Source: Morinoia aosen
Lineage: Eukaryota; Arthropoda; Malacostraca; Amphipoda; Talitridae
Reading direction: 5' to 3'
NCBI GenBank assembly: GCA_030386875.1
Contig: CM059559.1
Span: 2,663,177-2,727,176, forward strand
Length of the DNA: 64,000 nt
Shown here piece by piece: positions 52,142-64,000 of this stretch. The first letter of the stretch is position 1, and every line of letters starts with the position of its first letter. The notes under the pieces are model-generated. The model had not been told where the DNA came from, did no database searches, and worked only from the letters and a program-made list of their open reading frames with translations. Position numbers and translations under genes: made by a program.

Positions 52142-55100
52142 TGTCGAGGATAAGTAAAAGGTGGCGAAAGGATGTGTTGAAAAGATGTGATGTTATGCCT
52201 GGCTCGTGTATAAGGAGGTCCTATCGTTTGTAAAGTTGTTGTAAGTTCAGGGATGAATTAACTCGTATCGAGTTCTCTTAACTCTTAAATCAAGGAAATT
52301 GTTTCCTTCCTTAAGCCAGAATAAACGAACTAATACTTATACTAATTTTTAGTTCACATTCATTCAAATGTTTGTTTCCTATGTTGATTTTCCCAGTCAG
52401 CGCAGGGGGGTCCATATTGGCGTTACGCTGGTGATCCCGGTAGAAACGTTTCCATAAAATTGTTAATTGTTTCCTATACGTAGGTATGTATTATGAATAT
52501 TGAAAGTTTTCATGTGTTCCAGCTATTCTACGTTACTTTGATGCGTACTTTCGCAGTTTGTTCGCTATTTTTATTCCAAATTTATGATTATTTCTCTCCA
52601 CAGTTAAATAAGAATAAATTTTTTATAGTTGTTGAACTTTCTTAATCTCGAAATTTAGGTTATGAAATAATGAACTCAATAAAAAAGTTGATTGGATTCA
52701 AGGGATATACTCTTAAATGCTGTGTTTTGATTGGTACCTCTCGAAATAATTGTGTGCAACAGACAAGTGATGCGGATTGATTTTCATTGTGCAGTAATTT
52801 GAAGTCTTGCTTACGAAAATATTTACTTTTTTACCTTAAATGTCTATCAGGATGCATGTTAGGGTCAGGATTGCTTACGAAATAAAACATTTTTCCCCGT
52901 AAATTTCTATCAGAATCCGTGTTAGGGCGAGGATTTGCTCGGAGTAGAGATTATTATAAGCCAATGATTTATATCTTTTCTACCTCAAGCAAGGCGTTGC
53001 GTTCCTTCGAGCTTACGTTCACGAAAATTGTTTTCGGTGTGGTAGTATACTGTGGTCGAGGTTAAGTCGTCGGTTTCCTCGGATTATTTACTTGTTCCGT
53101 GTTGCATCAAGTGCTTTAACATTCACTTCCATGTTGTGCTATGTGATATATCATGATGGTAATTGGCAAAAGCCAGCAATTTCAATCCTTCAGTTCACTT
53201 CTTCTGCTGTAGGCATTAGAAGGGCGTATAAATTTTTAGTCTAAGTATTCTCTTGACAGGGTGTTAAGTGTATTTTATTTAATGCTTTAAAAAACTTTAA
53301 TGAAATGAAATTTCGTGATACAACTTCGATGAATTTTTTTTTTAACGCTAATTTAAGATTAAGGTTACTATCAATCTATATCATTATTGTTGTAACTAAT
53401 AGCGGTTCAAACTTCAGCTGTGAAACAGTCTTTTTGAGAGCTGTAAATATGTTCTGGTAGTTCTCATAAGTTCATTTTCACCAGTACGGATTTCTTTCCT
53501 GAGGAGGGCATCACATGACGCTAACATTCTCGTGTTCTGCACTTCATGGAATTCTGTGAGGCGTTGTCAACTACTCCGTAGGGTGAAGTGAGGCGTATGC
53601 CACAGAATTTCATTTAATACCTTCATATATTTAATTTATTGGCAACAGCGTTTCATAGCGGTTGAAAACGTCTGCTTTCGTGGTCGCAACTCTAAATGCC
53701 ACAGCTGTTAGGATTAAGAATTAAAGCGACAAATGACTGGGCAGAGATTATCATTTCATATGGATAAATAGCTGCACAAAAGATCTTTCTGGGGCTTCGG
53801 TGTTCGGAGAACCAGCACGATAGCTAACGAGTGTTGGTTGACGCACAGCTAGCTTGACGATTGGCTGACTGTTCATGTGAATTTTTCTTGCAACGCACCT
53901 CAAGTATTCCGCTCATAGGGTTCCTGAGTATGAATACGAAAGTATTTAGAGTTCCTGAGTATGCCAAGGTGCACCGTACTCACAGTTTTCTTTTTGTTAA
54001 TGTAGTTCGGGAACTAAAGCTGACAGTGGTAACTCTTCACCGTAGAATGAGTTATCTGTGAGTTGTTGTATCCCTAGTGGCGAGGTTCCATGTTCTTATG
54101 TCGTTTTTGTCTTTCTCTTTCGTAGGTAGAGTATGCATCCACGCAGCTTACCTCCTGCACGAGAACCTTCGATTTCTTTATTGTCCATTTTATCAAGTAC
54201 ATTTTTGTCGTTGCTATTTTAACCAACTTTGCGGGGATACTCCATGACTATCGTACTTCGATTAAGTCAAATTCTGTCGAACGGTAGTAATAAAAGCAAT
54301 TGTATCAATATCGTTAGCGGTTGGGCAAGTGAATTTAGAGTTTAGCAAAGTTTAGAAGTTGTAGGTCTTTCATGCGTGCATCATATCTAGAACGTGCAAA
54401 GTAAAACTGCGAGACACGCGAACGCTGGGGCTGAGACGCTCCGTTTTGTGTATGCGGGCTGTTCCTGTCTTCCCTCCATGATCTTCATAGAAATTATATA
54501 TAAAAAAGAAAATATAAATTTTGGGAAAAAATTGCTCAAATTTGTTTTCAGTCAGATTTGTTTCTCGAACTTGGTTTTCTTATGTTCTCTTATTCTAATT
54601 TTATTTACTTTTTTCCTGTCATACTTTGTACGTTAGATCTTTGATGAAATTTCGTGCACATTACTTAAGAATTAGTTTTTATCAGTACTAAATATTCATG
54701 TGCGTTATTAACGTGTTTCACCATTTCTTAGGTCTGTATATAAATTTTACCCATTTTATCTACATTACGTGCATCAAAACGAGAATTTTCTCGTTCACTT
54801 GCTGCTTTTAATCATGGGAGGTTGGTTTCACGATGAAATAATGCAAAGGTGCAAAATTTCAAAATCTCTAAAGTTAAAGCGATATCAAACAAAGCTCTTG
54901 ATTCGTGTACTTCAGGATCAGAGTCTGGAGTGCAGCTCCTGTGCTCATTTCTCTTGGGTCTCAGCAAATTTGTTACCATCATGGATCATCATTATTGAAT
55001 TTTATGCCGAGACACCTGTTATTGAATTAAAATCGAAGTTACACGACGCTTGAAACTTTGCTTCTAAATAAAAGTTCACGAATATATTACGCTAAACTTA

Positions 55101-58100
55101 CTTAGAAGGTTCCGTACAACAAAATTTTTTGTCAATTGTTCAACTGGATCGTAAATATACTAGATTAAGATTTTCATTCCTTTTGATAGCTCAGGGTGTA
55201 TATAGTGCCATTGGCGTGTGAAAACTGCCAGTGCTGAATAAAAATTTCATTTCTTCGAGAGACAACGGTTTCTCTCCTATAATAGTGTAAATTTTCATGT
55301 ACATAGGCGTTCAATTAGGGTTGGCTTGCTAACAGTGTGATGTTGAATTGCTGGTGATTTAATCTAAGTTACTCTTCATTTTTACTGATTTCGTTGTTAT
55401 ATGTGAACAAATTTCTGTATAGTATGCTTAAATCTGTTACTAGATTGAGTGTTTGCATTTCCAAGAAAAAAAGTTTCTCTGTTTGTTTATCAAGGTGAAT
55501 AGACTTCATGTTCTTGAGACGGCGTTTTGAAGATTCAGTATGCGATTTATTTGGTATCGCCGAATGGCGTTAGATGATCGTCCTCGCAAGCGTTTTGGTT
55601 ATGTAGTGTTCCTCAGTGGTGCCCACTGTTATTACTGCTAATTAAATCAGCATTGCTTAGTGCAAGAGTGTTTTGAGCTCAGAAACCCTGATGCCTTTCC
55701 TTTTCTATATCTCAGGCTCTTGTGAAGATGCCAGCATACCACGTAACTGCCTTCTTGCGTGTCTTCATATCTGTTCTTTTCACGTCCCCCTTTTTTGTTT
55801 CCTAGATACTAATGCTGCCTAAGCTAATTACTGAGACGCGAAAATTTTGAGTCTGATTCGAACAGGACTCTCATGACACTGGGTTTCACTGTTCCTTGTA
55901 TACAACTGTTGTCTCTATGAGAATTAGCGCGGCTCCTGGAGGAAAGTGTAAGGTCCCGAGGCTGAGCGTTCGGTAGGCCTTTCTCCAGTTGAAACGGAAT
56001 AGGTTTTTTGTTTAGTGGCGGAGTTTTTTCGGTTACTGCTGTTTGGTTGTTCAGCAACTACTTTTTTCAACTTTTACTCTGTTTATTGAACTCATTTCGT
56101 TACTCACTGTTCCAATTCCGCAAGAGATCTTGTGTTCATCTTTCTCTTTAACTTTTGTTGAATGCACAGGTAATCATTTTCAGGTTCATACTAAATGGTG
56201 CCTTATCTTCGCTCTCTTGACATCGTTTTTATCATCTCTAAGGAGTATGAAACTAATAAAATTATTAGTTATCCTTCTGTCCTTATGTTTTCACGTTTAT
56301 TTTTTTCGATTTGAAAAAACTAGGCTCCCGTGAGAGCCCGAGCTCAAGGTTAGAAACCTTCCTCTAAAGAAATAGAATTTTTATTTTATTTTTACGGATC
56401 TTTTTTCAATGTACCATCTTCTTACTCAATACCTGTTTCTCAAACTTTTATCTCGTTTCATAAACTTCTTCCAATTATACGCTAAATACACACCTAATGA
56501 ATAGGTACCCCGTTCTCTTGATTTCATAGTAAATAATTTCCTCACTCCTCGTTTGAGAAGAGCTAATTTGTGGTTACTGAGGCTTAAACTTATAATCTGA
56601 TCTGATTTGAAATTGGGTTTGTATTTATTCCTCATCGGGTGCTCCATTCATCATCTTAATAATAGGTCTCTGTATAAATAAAACAACATTTCTGATTATC
56701 CATGTACGAAAGAGGTTGATATATTTCTCTATATAATTTCAGTATGAGATGTATTGTCTGAGTAGGTGTCAGCTGTACACACGATAATGTTTCTGTTCAA
56801 CGTCTAAATATCGGCATTGACTTGAAAGTGTAAATTTCGATGACCACTTGAATTTTATACTCCTCTCAGGCAGTAAGTCATTTCTCTCTACGATCACAGA
56901 CTGGAAAACAAGCGTTATCATCCCTCCCATCTTTCATCATATTGTCAACAAGAGGTGAGCTTCTTTTACAGCGCTAATTGCAGGTAGTATACTCTAAGTT
57001 CCACAGTTCAATAATACCCTTGTTTTATTTTTTTAGACTTTTACATTTCTGTATGAAACCATACTTATTTCCTGCTCATTTTATGCTACTTTGAAAAGTG
57101 GGAGTCGACATCATTGTTTGAACGTACGGAGGAAATGAGCCAGCTTCGTTTTGTAGAGAGTGTAATAATTTACAGAGATTTATCAATATACTATCGTAAG
57201 GTGTTGAAGTCGACATAAAAAAAAATGGGTGAGGAGTAGGCGTGAAAGGCCGGAGTCTAAAATTAAGAATTTAAACATGTCACATTCTTAATGTAGCTGC
57301 TAGTGCCTGATCTTCTCAACGTGAGGAATTCGGGTGCTGAAGGGGAAGCTTTAGCTGAGGAAACGAATGGAACCTTGAGATGTTGGACAGGACGTATCAA
57401 AAACGTGTAGGTAGGCTATATTGAATGAATAAACCCTACTCTTATTATACCGCTAACCACGTCATACGAATAGGGTGTTGCTCTAGTTTTCAAGCACATT
57501 TACGTAGTGATTTATGTTCTATGGGCAGGTTATTAGTTCTTGTACGGAGCTTGTAGTAACGTAGGAACTGCACAGGAGTTCCATATGGAAAAGACTAAGT
57601 TAGCCTAGAAATAACTATGGAATGTTCAAATCTGCATGTGGCAAATTATTGAATAACCATTTATTTGGGTGACCAGATGAAAATGATTTGTATTGGTACA
57701 TAATGATCAGTGATTATTCGTGTAAATATACATTCATGTGACGCCAGTGTAGGATTTTGACTGAAACGTGTCCTAATACGATTATTTTTGTATAAAGGTT
57801 GAAAAATGTAGATAGGATCTAGACATCTGCAACCTTGTTAGGTCTCAGAAGTTCAGTGTATTTAGCTTAGTTGTGCCATGCAATGCCTATCAATAATAAT
57901 ATACACTACTTGAAACCGATCGTCTTGACTTGCCCCAAAATACAAACGATGTTCAAGATAATGCGTCCCGCTGCTCGTATTACAGCATGCGTCAGCTGTG
58001 CAACAGGGAAAAATAAAAGATTCAGTATAGTATACAACGTATGTACATCACACGCCAACAGTAGTTAACATCAATACATCTATGGTCTCTACAATTCCAA

Positions 58101-59085
58101 AGACTTCGTAGACGTGCTTATGGCACTCATCGGCTCCCGCAACACCAGCAATTGCATTACCGTTCAAGTAAAGTAACTCCGACAACAGATTTCACAACAC
58201 TGACACTATATCACCTCGGAACTTTCGGGGTTCAGCGAGAACGCACTGGTTTCATTTTAGAAATCACTTCCGACTTAGTCACTTATGGAGCGAGTAATGT
58301 AAAATGGTCTCCCAAATTTGGAGGTTGCCCTTTGGTGCGGTTAGGAAGGCCCAAACCAACGTCTTATTTTATTGCTACACCAGCAGCACCGCCGTTAGGT
58401 GTGGATTGAAATATTTTTTTTACGTTGAAAATTGAATAACTATAGAAGCGAAAAATCAAGAAGTGCCTTCACTCTAATAGCGACAAAAAATATCTGAAAA
58501 TACATCAGAAAAAAAACGGTAAAACTCTAATTCCTACATTTATTCATTATTATACACAACATATTCTACAAGCAGCCCCCTTTATTAGACATGTTATCTG
58601 ATATCACCCCACTCCAAATGAATTGAAGCTATATGCTGCATCCTGCTTGAAAATATAACTAAGCGTGTACGCCAAACAAGAAAGAATCTGAGCAAACGCA
58701 AACACCTTCGGAACTGTTACACCCTGCTGTGAACGTGATATTCGATAGCTTGAATTTCGCTGATTCTTCTTCCCTAACAACTGAACAAAATTAATCCCCT
58801 GAAGCACACTGGCGAAAACAGGATGTATTCTGACCCTCTGTATCCTATGCAGGCAGGCTTGTTATTGATTTCCCAGAAAGTGTAAAGTTCATTATCCTTA
58901 TTGGAAGATAATTCCTTTCTGCACGTTAGAACAATGGCATTGCAGTGCGTTTAAATTCTCCATATCGGCATCAGTGTTTAGATTTGAAATGAAGGCACAA
59001 CACCTATGGCATTTCCACGTTTATAAAAACCCTATTTCCAGAAATCATTTTCGTGGAATAATTCAACGGTGCGATAACCTATTCT
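52142..59085. other. Intergenic region without recognisable genes
   Basis: AT-rich DNA with only short, unsupported ORFs. 55920-56640 contains two adjacent members of the AGGTCCCGAG dispersed repeat family. No RNA gene or conserved protein segment is recognised. Confidence 0.4.
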
Positions 59086-59313
59086 TAACACATTTCCTGC
59101 GAAGGGACACACCTGTGGTCACTTAGGTGATTTTCATAGTGCTGCTGACCCACCTGCACTCACTAACTCATTTTTCATTGATAATTAATGAAAGCTAAAT
59201 GAACGCCCGATCCAGTTAATGTTTACTATTTTCGAATTTGATTACCACAATTGACTTTAAATTTTACTTGAACATTGAACTTCAGTTTAAGCCATCAAAG
59301 TTAACGTGTTAAA
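59086..59313. mobile_element. piggyBac-like MITE, copy
   Basis: TTAACACATTTCCTGCG at the left and AAAGTTAACGTGTTAA at the right, both including TTAA. The internal GATCCAGTTAATGTTTACTA segment matches the copy at 36.1 kb. Confidence 0.75.
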
Positions 59314-59449
59314 CCTGATGCATGCCAGAATTCAAGTAAAATAGTGAATAAAAATGTCAGACAAAACGGCTAAAGCATGAATAAAAGAAATTTTAAGGCC
59401 GTATTCATGGTAACTGTCCAAGACAGAACGGGTGTTATTGGTAACATGT

Positions 59450-59760
59450 TAATTTAAGGCTCCCTAACCTCAACAAAGAGAGAAGGCATCATTTAGTGTG
59501 GATTTAAAGGAACGAAAAGTTTATGCACGAGGTACATAAAAATTAGGTCGAGAAAAGTTTATAAAACAAGATAAAAGTTGAAAAGAAAGTTGTGGGTGCT
59601 GAAAAACAGGACAGTAAATCGAAAAATCATGTTCCGTTATGAAACAAAAAACTATTTTATTTTAACAAAAGAAAGGCCTACCTATCCTTTAGCTCGGGCC
59701 CTCACATATTCCCCCTGGGAGTTCAACACGGTAAACAAATGCTAAAGTTCGACATGGACG
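59450..59760 (-). repeat. Dispersed repeat, unknown family
   Basis: The segment starting GGCTCCCTAACC and ending CCCCTGGGAGTTCAAC has its first part repeated at about 63850-64000 (with GAAGGCAxCATTxAGTxTGG). Its second part is an inverted relative of 35130-35210 and 55920-56050. The copy at 63850 runs off the window. Confidence 0.55.
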
Positions 59761-60011
59761 GCCGGCAACACTTTTGTAAAAAAGTTTCTAGAATCATGAA
59801 TCACTTTTTAATAAAGCACCAAGATTAAATTTACAAGCAAGATAGAAGTACTTCTAGATCCAGAGAATGGAGACCGTGCTTGACAAGGAAGAGCGCAAAC
59901 TGGTGGAGATTACATAGACTTTATACCTCCGTTTTTCAAACAAGGGAACAAAACAGTAATAAGTCGTATGCACAGATGCATAAACACATATGTACTGCTT
60001 CTTTTCTTAAC

Positions 60012-61247
60012 TTACTTGATTTTGGCATTTTCCTCTACGTTACATTTAGCCCAATAACTAGCAAGCATAGCGGTCAAAACTCCAACATTACAGCAGAAAA
60101 ATGCGATGCTTTCCAGCCAAATGGGAAGAAACACACCAACGCCCTGAAATTCAAACATGTATGCAGGAACTAACCACGCCCCCTGAGCCAGTATCCACAA
60201 TACCAGCAGCATGATGCTTTTGCGCCAAGACAAGCTCAAGTTGTGTGCAAGTAAAGGCACGAATACCAAATACCATACAAAATACTGAGACGTGACTACT
60301 TTGTTAAACGTCACAAAAGCAAACGTTTGAGCAAACATTGCCAAGACAAGATGTTCGCGTGTCGCGTACGCACAGCCATACATCGCAACCAGCGCCACTT
60401 GAGGGACGAACGTGACCAGACCAAGGCCAGAGATGGGTTGATCTACTGTCAAGTACAACAAATAAAAGTAAATCGAGAAGTTATGACGCGTGTCCACTCG
60501 TGAGATGTGATAAAGAAATGATTCTTGTATGTATGTTAAGCCATACAAGAAATAAGCTAAGTACGTTAGCGCAGCAAAAGATATAACAGTCGTAACAGCT
60601 AATTCAAGCCTTTTGCGAGTAGGAGTGAACCACTGCCACGAAAAACGAGGTTCTAGTTTTTCAAGCGAAAGATAGAGCGGCAAACTGTATATGATAGGAT
60701 ATAATTTAAAGTGAATTGCAGCACCTAGAACTAGGCCTGTGAATGCGATTCTATTATTCAAGTGACAGTATATAATCAACAAGACAAGCAAAGCCATAAT
60801 GGACTCGGAAGACCCCCGCGTCGAAATGGCTATGAGAATTGGGTTGTAGAGCCACAAGAGGCAGTTCCTCACAGCTACCTCGTCAGTCTGGCCGGGCCGC
60901 ACAATGCGGTAAATAAGATACCCCGCCACGCAGTCGACCCAACAAAAGAGCACCTTGCCCCACGCGGGGTGACAGGTCACGTTAGGCAGCATAAGCCAGG
61001 CCAGCAGGGGCGTGTAGCGGTAGGTGTGGCGTGCAAAGGGCGACTTACCCTCGCTGACGTAGCGCGCCGCGTCGGTGACCACGTGATAGTCCACGTCCGT
61101 GTAGGGCACCGCGTGGTGCTTGTCGTGGTGCACGCCGTACGTGAGCAACACCACGCGCGCCATTGCCGCCAACACTAAGTGAGTCCACACGTTCGAAGAT
61201 GCGAACTGTTTTACCCGGCTCATCTTCTTCGCGGTTACTGCGTTCAT
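60012..61247 (-). CDS. PIGM: GPI mannosyltransferase 1 catalytic subunit (PIG-M)
   Basis: 411 aa in one exon; the human protein has about 420 aa. It transfers the first mannose from dolichol-phosphate mannose to GlcN-acyl-PI on the ER lumenal side during GPI-anchor synthesis, with PIG-X as partner. The first membrane segment (about residues 22-38) is followed by the lumenal loop YTDVDYHVVTDAARYV, with the DxD catalytic motif at residues 51-53, then TYRYTPLLAW, both hallmarks of PIG-M. Further hydrophobic segments follow along its length. It is the most downstream of three same-strand genes, 215 bp after the NDUFAF8-like stop. Confidence 0.95.
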   Translation of the reverse strand: MNAVTAKKMSRVKQFASSNVWTHLVLAAMARVVLLTYGVHHDKHHAVPYTDVDYHVVTDAARYVSEGKSPFARHTYRYTPLLAWLMLPNVTCHPAWGKVLFCWVDCVAGYLIYRIVRPGQTDEVAVRNCLLWLYNPILIAISTRGSSESIMALLVLLIIYCHLNNRIAFTGLVLGAAIHFKLYPIIYSLPLYLSLEKLEPRFSWQWFTPTRKRLELAVTTVISFAALTYLAYFLYGLTYIQESFLYHISRVDTRHNFSIYFYLLYLTVDQPISGLGLVTFVPQVALVAMYGCAYATREHLVLAMFAQTFAFVTFNKVVTSQYFVWYLVFVPLLAHNLSLSWRKSIMLLVLWILAQGAWLVPAYMFEFQGVGVFLPIWLESIAFFCCNVGVLTAMLASYWAKCNVEENAKIK

Positions 61248-61462
61248 TGCTTAGAGTATCTAGAAGCATGGACATGGACACGTAACATGTAACATGACAC
61301 AAAGGAGTCTCAATATTACACAAGAGGTGAGATTAGAATAGAAGATGCAGAAAAGCAGCTCTAAAATTGAAGACACTAATCTCAAAGATGAATTAGGAGT
61401 ACTCAAAGGAGAACATGAACAGAATTTAATCATGTACAACTAGCGGAGAGACGTTATTCCAT

Positions 61463-61660
61463 TCAATACTTCGTACCAAGTCTTTTAGCAGATTTCAGAA
61501 TACATTCTTTAAAAAGCGCAAATTCTTTAGCACAGTCATCTTTAAGAACATTCTGCTTGAGAGCCACGCACTTGGCATAATTAGCTGCTGGCACGTGACA
61601 GTCTTTCAGTAACATCGGAAATTTGCTCATTCGCTCTCGAGCCTTTCGTACTGAATCCAT
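61463..61660 (-). CDS. NDUFAF8: NDUFAF8-like complex I assembly factor (twin CX9C protein)
   Basis: 65 aa. Cys pattern C-x9-C (CHVPAANYAKC) and C-x9-C (CAKEFALFKEC), the CHCH fold oxidised in the mitochondrial intermembrane space. FPMLLKDC, YAKCV and the KDDCAKEF block fit NDUFAF8, which stabilises NDUFAF5 for complex I assembly in vertebrates. The ATG lies only 20 nt after the stop of the upstream gene on the same strand, with no room for a promoter or poly(A) site. Family assignment rests on pattern memory, so other small CX9C proteins remain possible. Confidence 0.8.
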   Translation of the reverse strand: MDSVRKARERMSKFPMLLKDCHVPAANYAKCVALKQNVLKDDCAKEFALFKECILKSAKRLGTKY

Positions 61661-61680
61661 TTATACACGGAACCTTTACT

Positions 61681-61992
61681 TCACTTTTTCTCAGATACTT
61701 TTTCTACTTCTTGAATCTTTTCTTTATTTATTTCAGATTGAGCAATACTCGTTAGTATTGAAGCCTTAGTCTTAAAATCCTCCACTGAAGCCGGAAGAAA
61801 AGCTTCCTTGGCTTGGCACATCAGGTTGTACGCTGGAAAAATGAAAATATCAAAAATGAAGCCGTTATAAAAAGTAAACAAAGTTACAGTAGTTGCGACT
61901 ATTGTAAAGCGACGAGGATTTTTTTTAAACAGGCGTAGCCACCAAGATTCTTTCTTGGAAAACGTGTGAACTGGATCTGGTCGGTTCAGAAA
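61681..61992 (-). CDS. Last coding exon of an unrecognised small membrane protein
   Basis: The acceptor CTTTCCAG precedes 61992 on the - strand, and the frame is open in phase 0 for 103 codons to TGA at 61681-61683. It begins FLNRPDPVHTFSKKESWWLR, then the basic KKNPRR, then one hydrophobic segment (TIVATTVTLFTFYNGF... FIFPAY) and a charged C-terminal helix ending KVSEKK. A basic stretch before a single membrane span fits a small mitochondrial or ER membrane protein. Upstream exon(s) with the start codon were not found. I do not recognise the family. Confidence 0.6.
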   Translation of the reverse strand, partial: FLNRPDPVHTFSKKESWWLRLFKKNPRRFTIVATTVTLFTFYNGFIFDIFIFPAYNLMCQAKEAFLPASVEDFKTKASILTSIAQSEINKEKIQEVEKVSEKK

Positions 61993-64000
61993 CTGGAAAG
62001 AAAAACGTTTACATATTAAATTTTAAGGGCGAAAAACTAAGTACATTCAACAACAGAATACAGATCATAAAACATAGCACTTGAAAATAGCTCATTATTG
62101 CAAGCAAACGCTTAGTCTCATAGATCATTTTTAATAACAGAAATGAATTTGAATGCATGTTTACATTTTCCAATAGCTTTCACTATGAATCCCTTTTTCT
62201 TTTTTTTGGTTTATCATAGTATAATTAGAATTTATATCATTTATAACACGTTTTAAACAATAATTTTAAATAAATCTCCTTCGTTGAACATGAATGAGTC
62301 AAAACGTTCAATTCCTACCCATCAGCTTTGTAAATGCTATGTTTTCACCTGAACGCCATGTTTCTTGCTTAATCTTTTAGTGAGAAAATATTGTAATGTA
62401 TGAGGAACGAAATAGCTATGTATGTTAAAGCCAACACAGCTCACTGATAATTGAATTCGAGTGGTTTAATATAAGAATAAGATACAAATGTCTTCATATC
62501 CACAGCTCACAACGCTGGTTAAGAAGACATAAGCTACTCAATGAGAGGTAGAGGTTAAATATGAAGAATGAAGAACGATGACATCTGTGCCAGGGGTCAG
62601 TTCAACACTATGCCGGCCTCTACGAAGAAGAAAAACAGAAGTTGGAAATAGAAAGATAACGTTTCCTTGACTATAAATTCAACTCACTGGATAAAGCATA
62701 GCTGATTGTGTAGTGGTAAGTCGGTTTTACTTATTACAAGAGCAGGTTCACCATAGCTAACTGACGAGGACTATTAGGATGCGCTCCCTGAACCAATATT
62801 GCTCAGGAATTCATCGCACCCTCCGACGAGCGGCAACGAGTCCCCAAGATATATTGCAGGACAACTTTTCCAAAGTCACAATAAGAACTTGCCAACACAT
62901 TTTGCGCTGAATTTTAAATTGAATTAGAAGGAAAACAGCATCGAAACGACACTTGTTCCACCACTTTCATGTCTGTTTTCTTGAAAGCAACTGCTCCTTT
63001 GGCAATCTACTTGACCATGTCGAAAGTAAAGGTTTTCTCTTTTGACTCGTGATAATTTTCGAGTTTGCCACTGGTGATAAGAATAGGAAAAGTAGGAAAT
63101 TAAAAACGAAACTGAGCAAAAGAGAGGGAGGAACATCAGTTTATCCATCATGGCCTCTTCTATACCCATTCCACGACGGGAGAAAGTACTAACGTCGGCA
63201 TTCCATAAATCCTTCCTCCTTTCGAGCATCACTTAACTCGAACGTTCGAACATTATGGAGTCTGTACATCAAGTTTACTCCTATCGTGAGGTGTTTATGG
63301 CAATTTAAGAAGATAGTAAATGGCAATTTATCACTGCTTAAATTATAACCGTGCCTTGTTGGCATAACCTAATTCTCTGTTTCTAACTTCGTATTTGAAA
63401 TTTTTGATACTTCTGTTAAATACATGTTCAACGCATTTCAACATTCCCATTAGGTTTTTAACATATCTGACTTCCCTTGCAATCAATAAATAAATGCTGT
63501 TTGATAATTACGTTGAGAGATTGAGTTCACAAGAAAAATAATCGATTTTCAGAAAATTGTTGTGCGGAACGTGTGTACAAATAGGTACATACATGTTAGC
63601 ACAATGTTCAACTAACCCACAAGTTATGATGCATCATGCAAAAAACAAAAATACCTAATATTGGGAAAAAGGTAATGCCCCCTAAGAGCCTTTACCATTC
63701 GTTTGTGAACAGACTTAAAATAATTTTCCAATTTCATCACACAACACACTGCTATCAGACCTTTGACTAGCTCTCCATGAATCTTCTCCTGATGTGGATT
63801 GTCTTCCAACGGCATGAATTTCTCTAGCTTAGATTAGATTAGTCGTTAGTTTAAGCCTCCCTACCCGCGGCAACAAATACGATCCAAAGAGAGGAAGGTA
63901 GAAGGCACCATTCAGTATGGAGTAAAGGGAATGCGGAATCTATGCAGAAAGGGCATAGAAACAGTGAGATGAGAAAGAAGTTCATGAAACAAGATCAAAG
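61993..64000. other. Intron or upstream region of the - strand cluster; no gene recognised
   Basis: AT-rich DNA. The ORF at 62924-63232 (-) has a hydrophobic stretch but no recognisable family. 63850-64000 is a copy of the repeat found at 59450. Confidence 0.35.

Noticed and set aside
61045-61323. 92-codon Arg-rich ORF overlapping the PIG-M start
   Set aside because: Out-of-frame shadow of the GC-rich start of PIG-M.
62924-63232. 102-codon - strand ORF with a hydrophobic segment
   Set aside because: No recognisable family, no splice or transcript signal; too weak to call a gene.

Overview
The window is animal nuclear DNA, almost certainly from an arthropod. It is AT-rich, has long introns, and is loaded with transposable elements. 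The main host gene is a complete heat shock transcription factor (HSF) on the + strand: 13 coding exons from 22960 to 48078, every junction GT-AG and every phase compatible, predicting 866 aa. I could not fix the species. The HSF DNA-binding domain is of the arthropod HSF type.

Layout. 1-19800 is a nested stack of LTR retrotransposons. The oldest layer is a BEL/Pao element on the - strand (gag 7589-8866, pol 5532-7592, one in-frame stop). Its RNase H region is interrupted by the 3' end of a + strand Ty3/gypsy element (PPT and LTR, 3592-5531). Just upstream of that LTR sits a - strand Ty3-like element (1-3516). Its open gag-protease-integrase frame has no reverse transcriptase between protease and integrase (Gmr1-like order, cut by the window edge). 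The 5' side of the BEL element is split by a complete, apparently young CsRn1-like Ty3/gypsy element (9490-18903) with two equal 2224-bp LTRs, a 4-bp target duplication, a tRNA-Gly-type primer site and a textbook -1 frameshift signal between gag and pol.

19800-48100 is the HSF locus. Its introns carry a 26-bp minisatellite (about 23.9-24.85 kb), a 30-31-bp minisatellite that starts at the splice donor of exon 4 (28.78-29.9 kb), a 16-bp tandem repeat inside a MITE (35.5 kb), TTAA-flanked piggyBac-like MITEs, a Tc1-like transposase remnant, a tRNA-derived SINE, and a large, nearly perfect inverted repeat (42.8-45.2 kb). Each arm of that inverted repeat holds a hAT-like MITE, and one arm was later split by a LINE 3' end. 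HSF appears to have two alternative C-termini (a stop in exon 12, or splicing to exon 13).

48.1-60 kb is intergenic. Its most notable content is a 284-bp insertion with 13-bp target duplications that carries a recognisable hammerhead ribozyme core. 60.0-62.0 kb is a tight - strand cluster: an unrecognised small membrane protein, an NDUFAF8-like twin-CX9C protein whose ATG lies 20 nt after the previous stop (a probable dicistronic mRNA), and PIG-M, the GPI mannosyltransferase I catalytic subunit, in a single exon. The rest, to 64000, shows only dispersed repeats.
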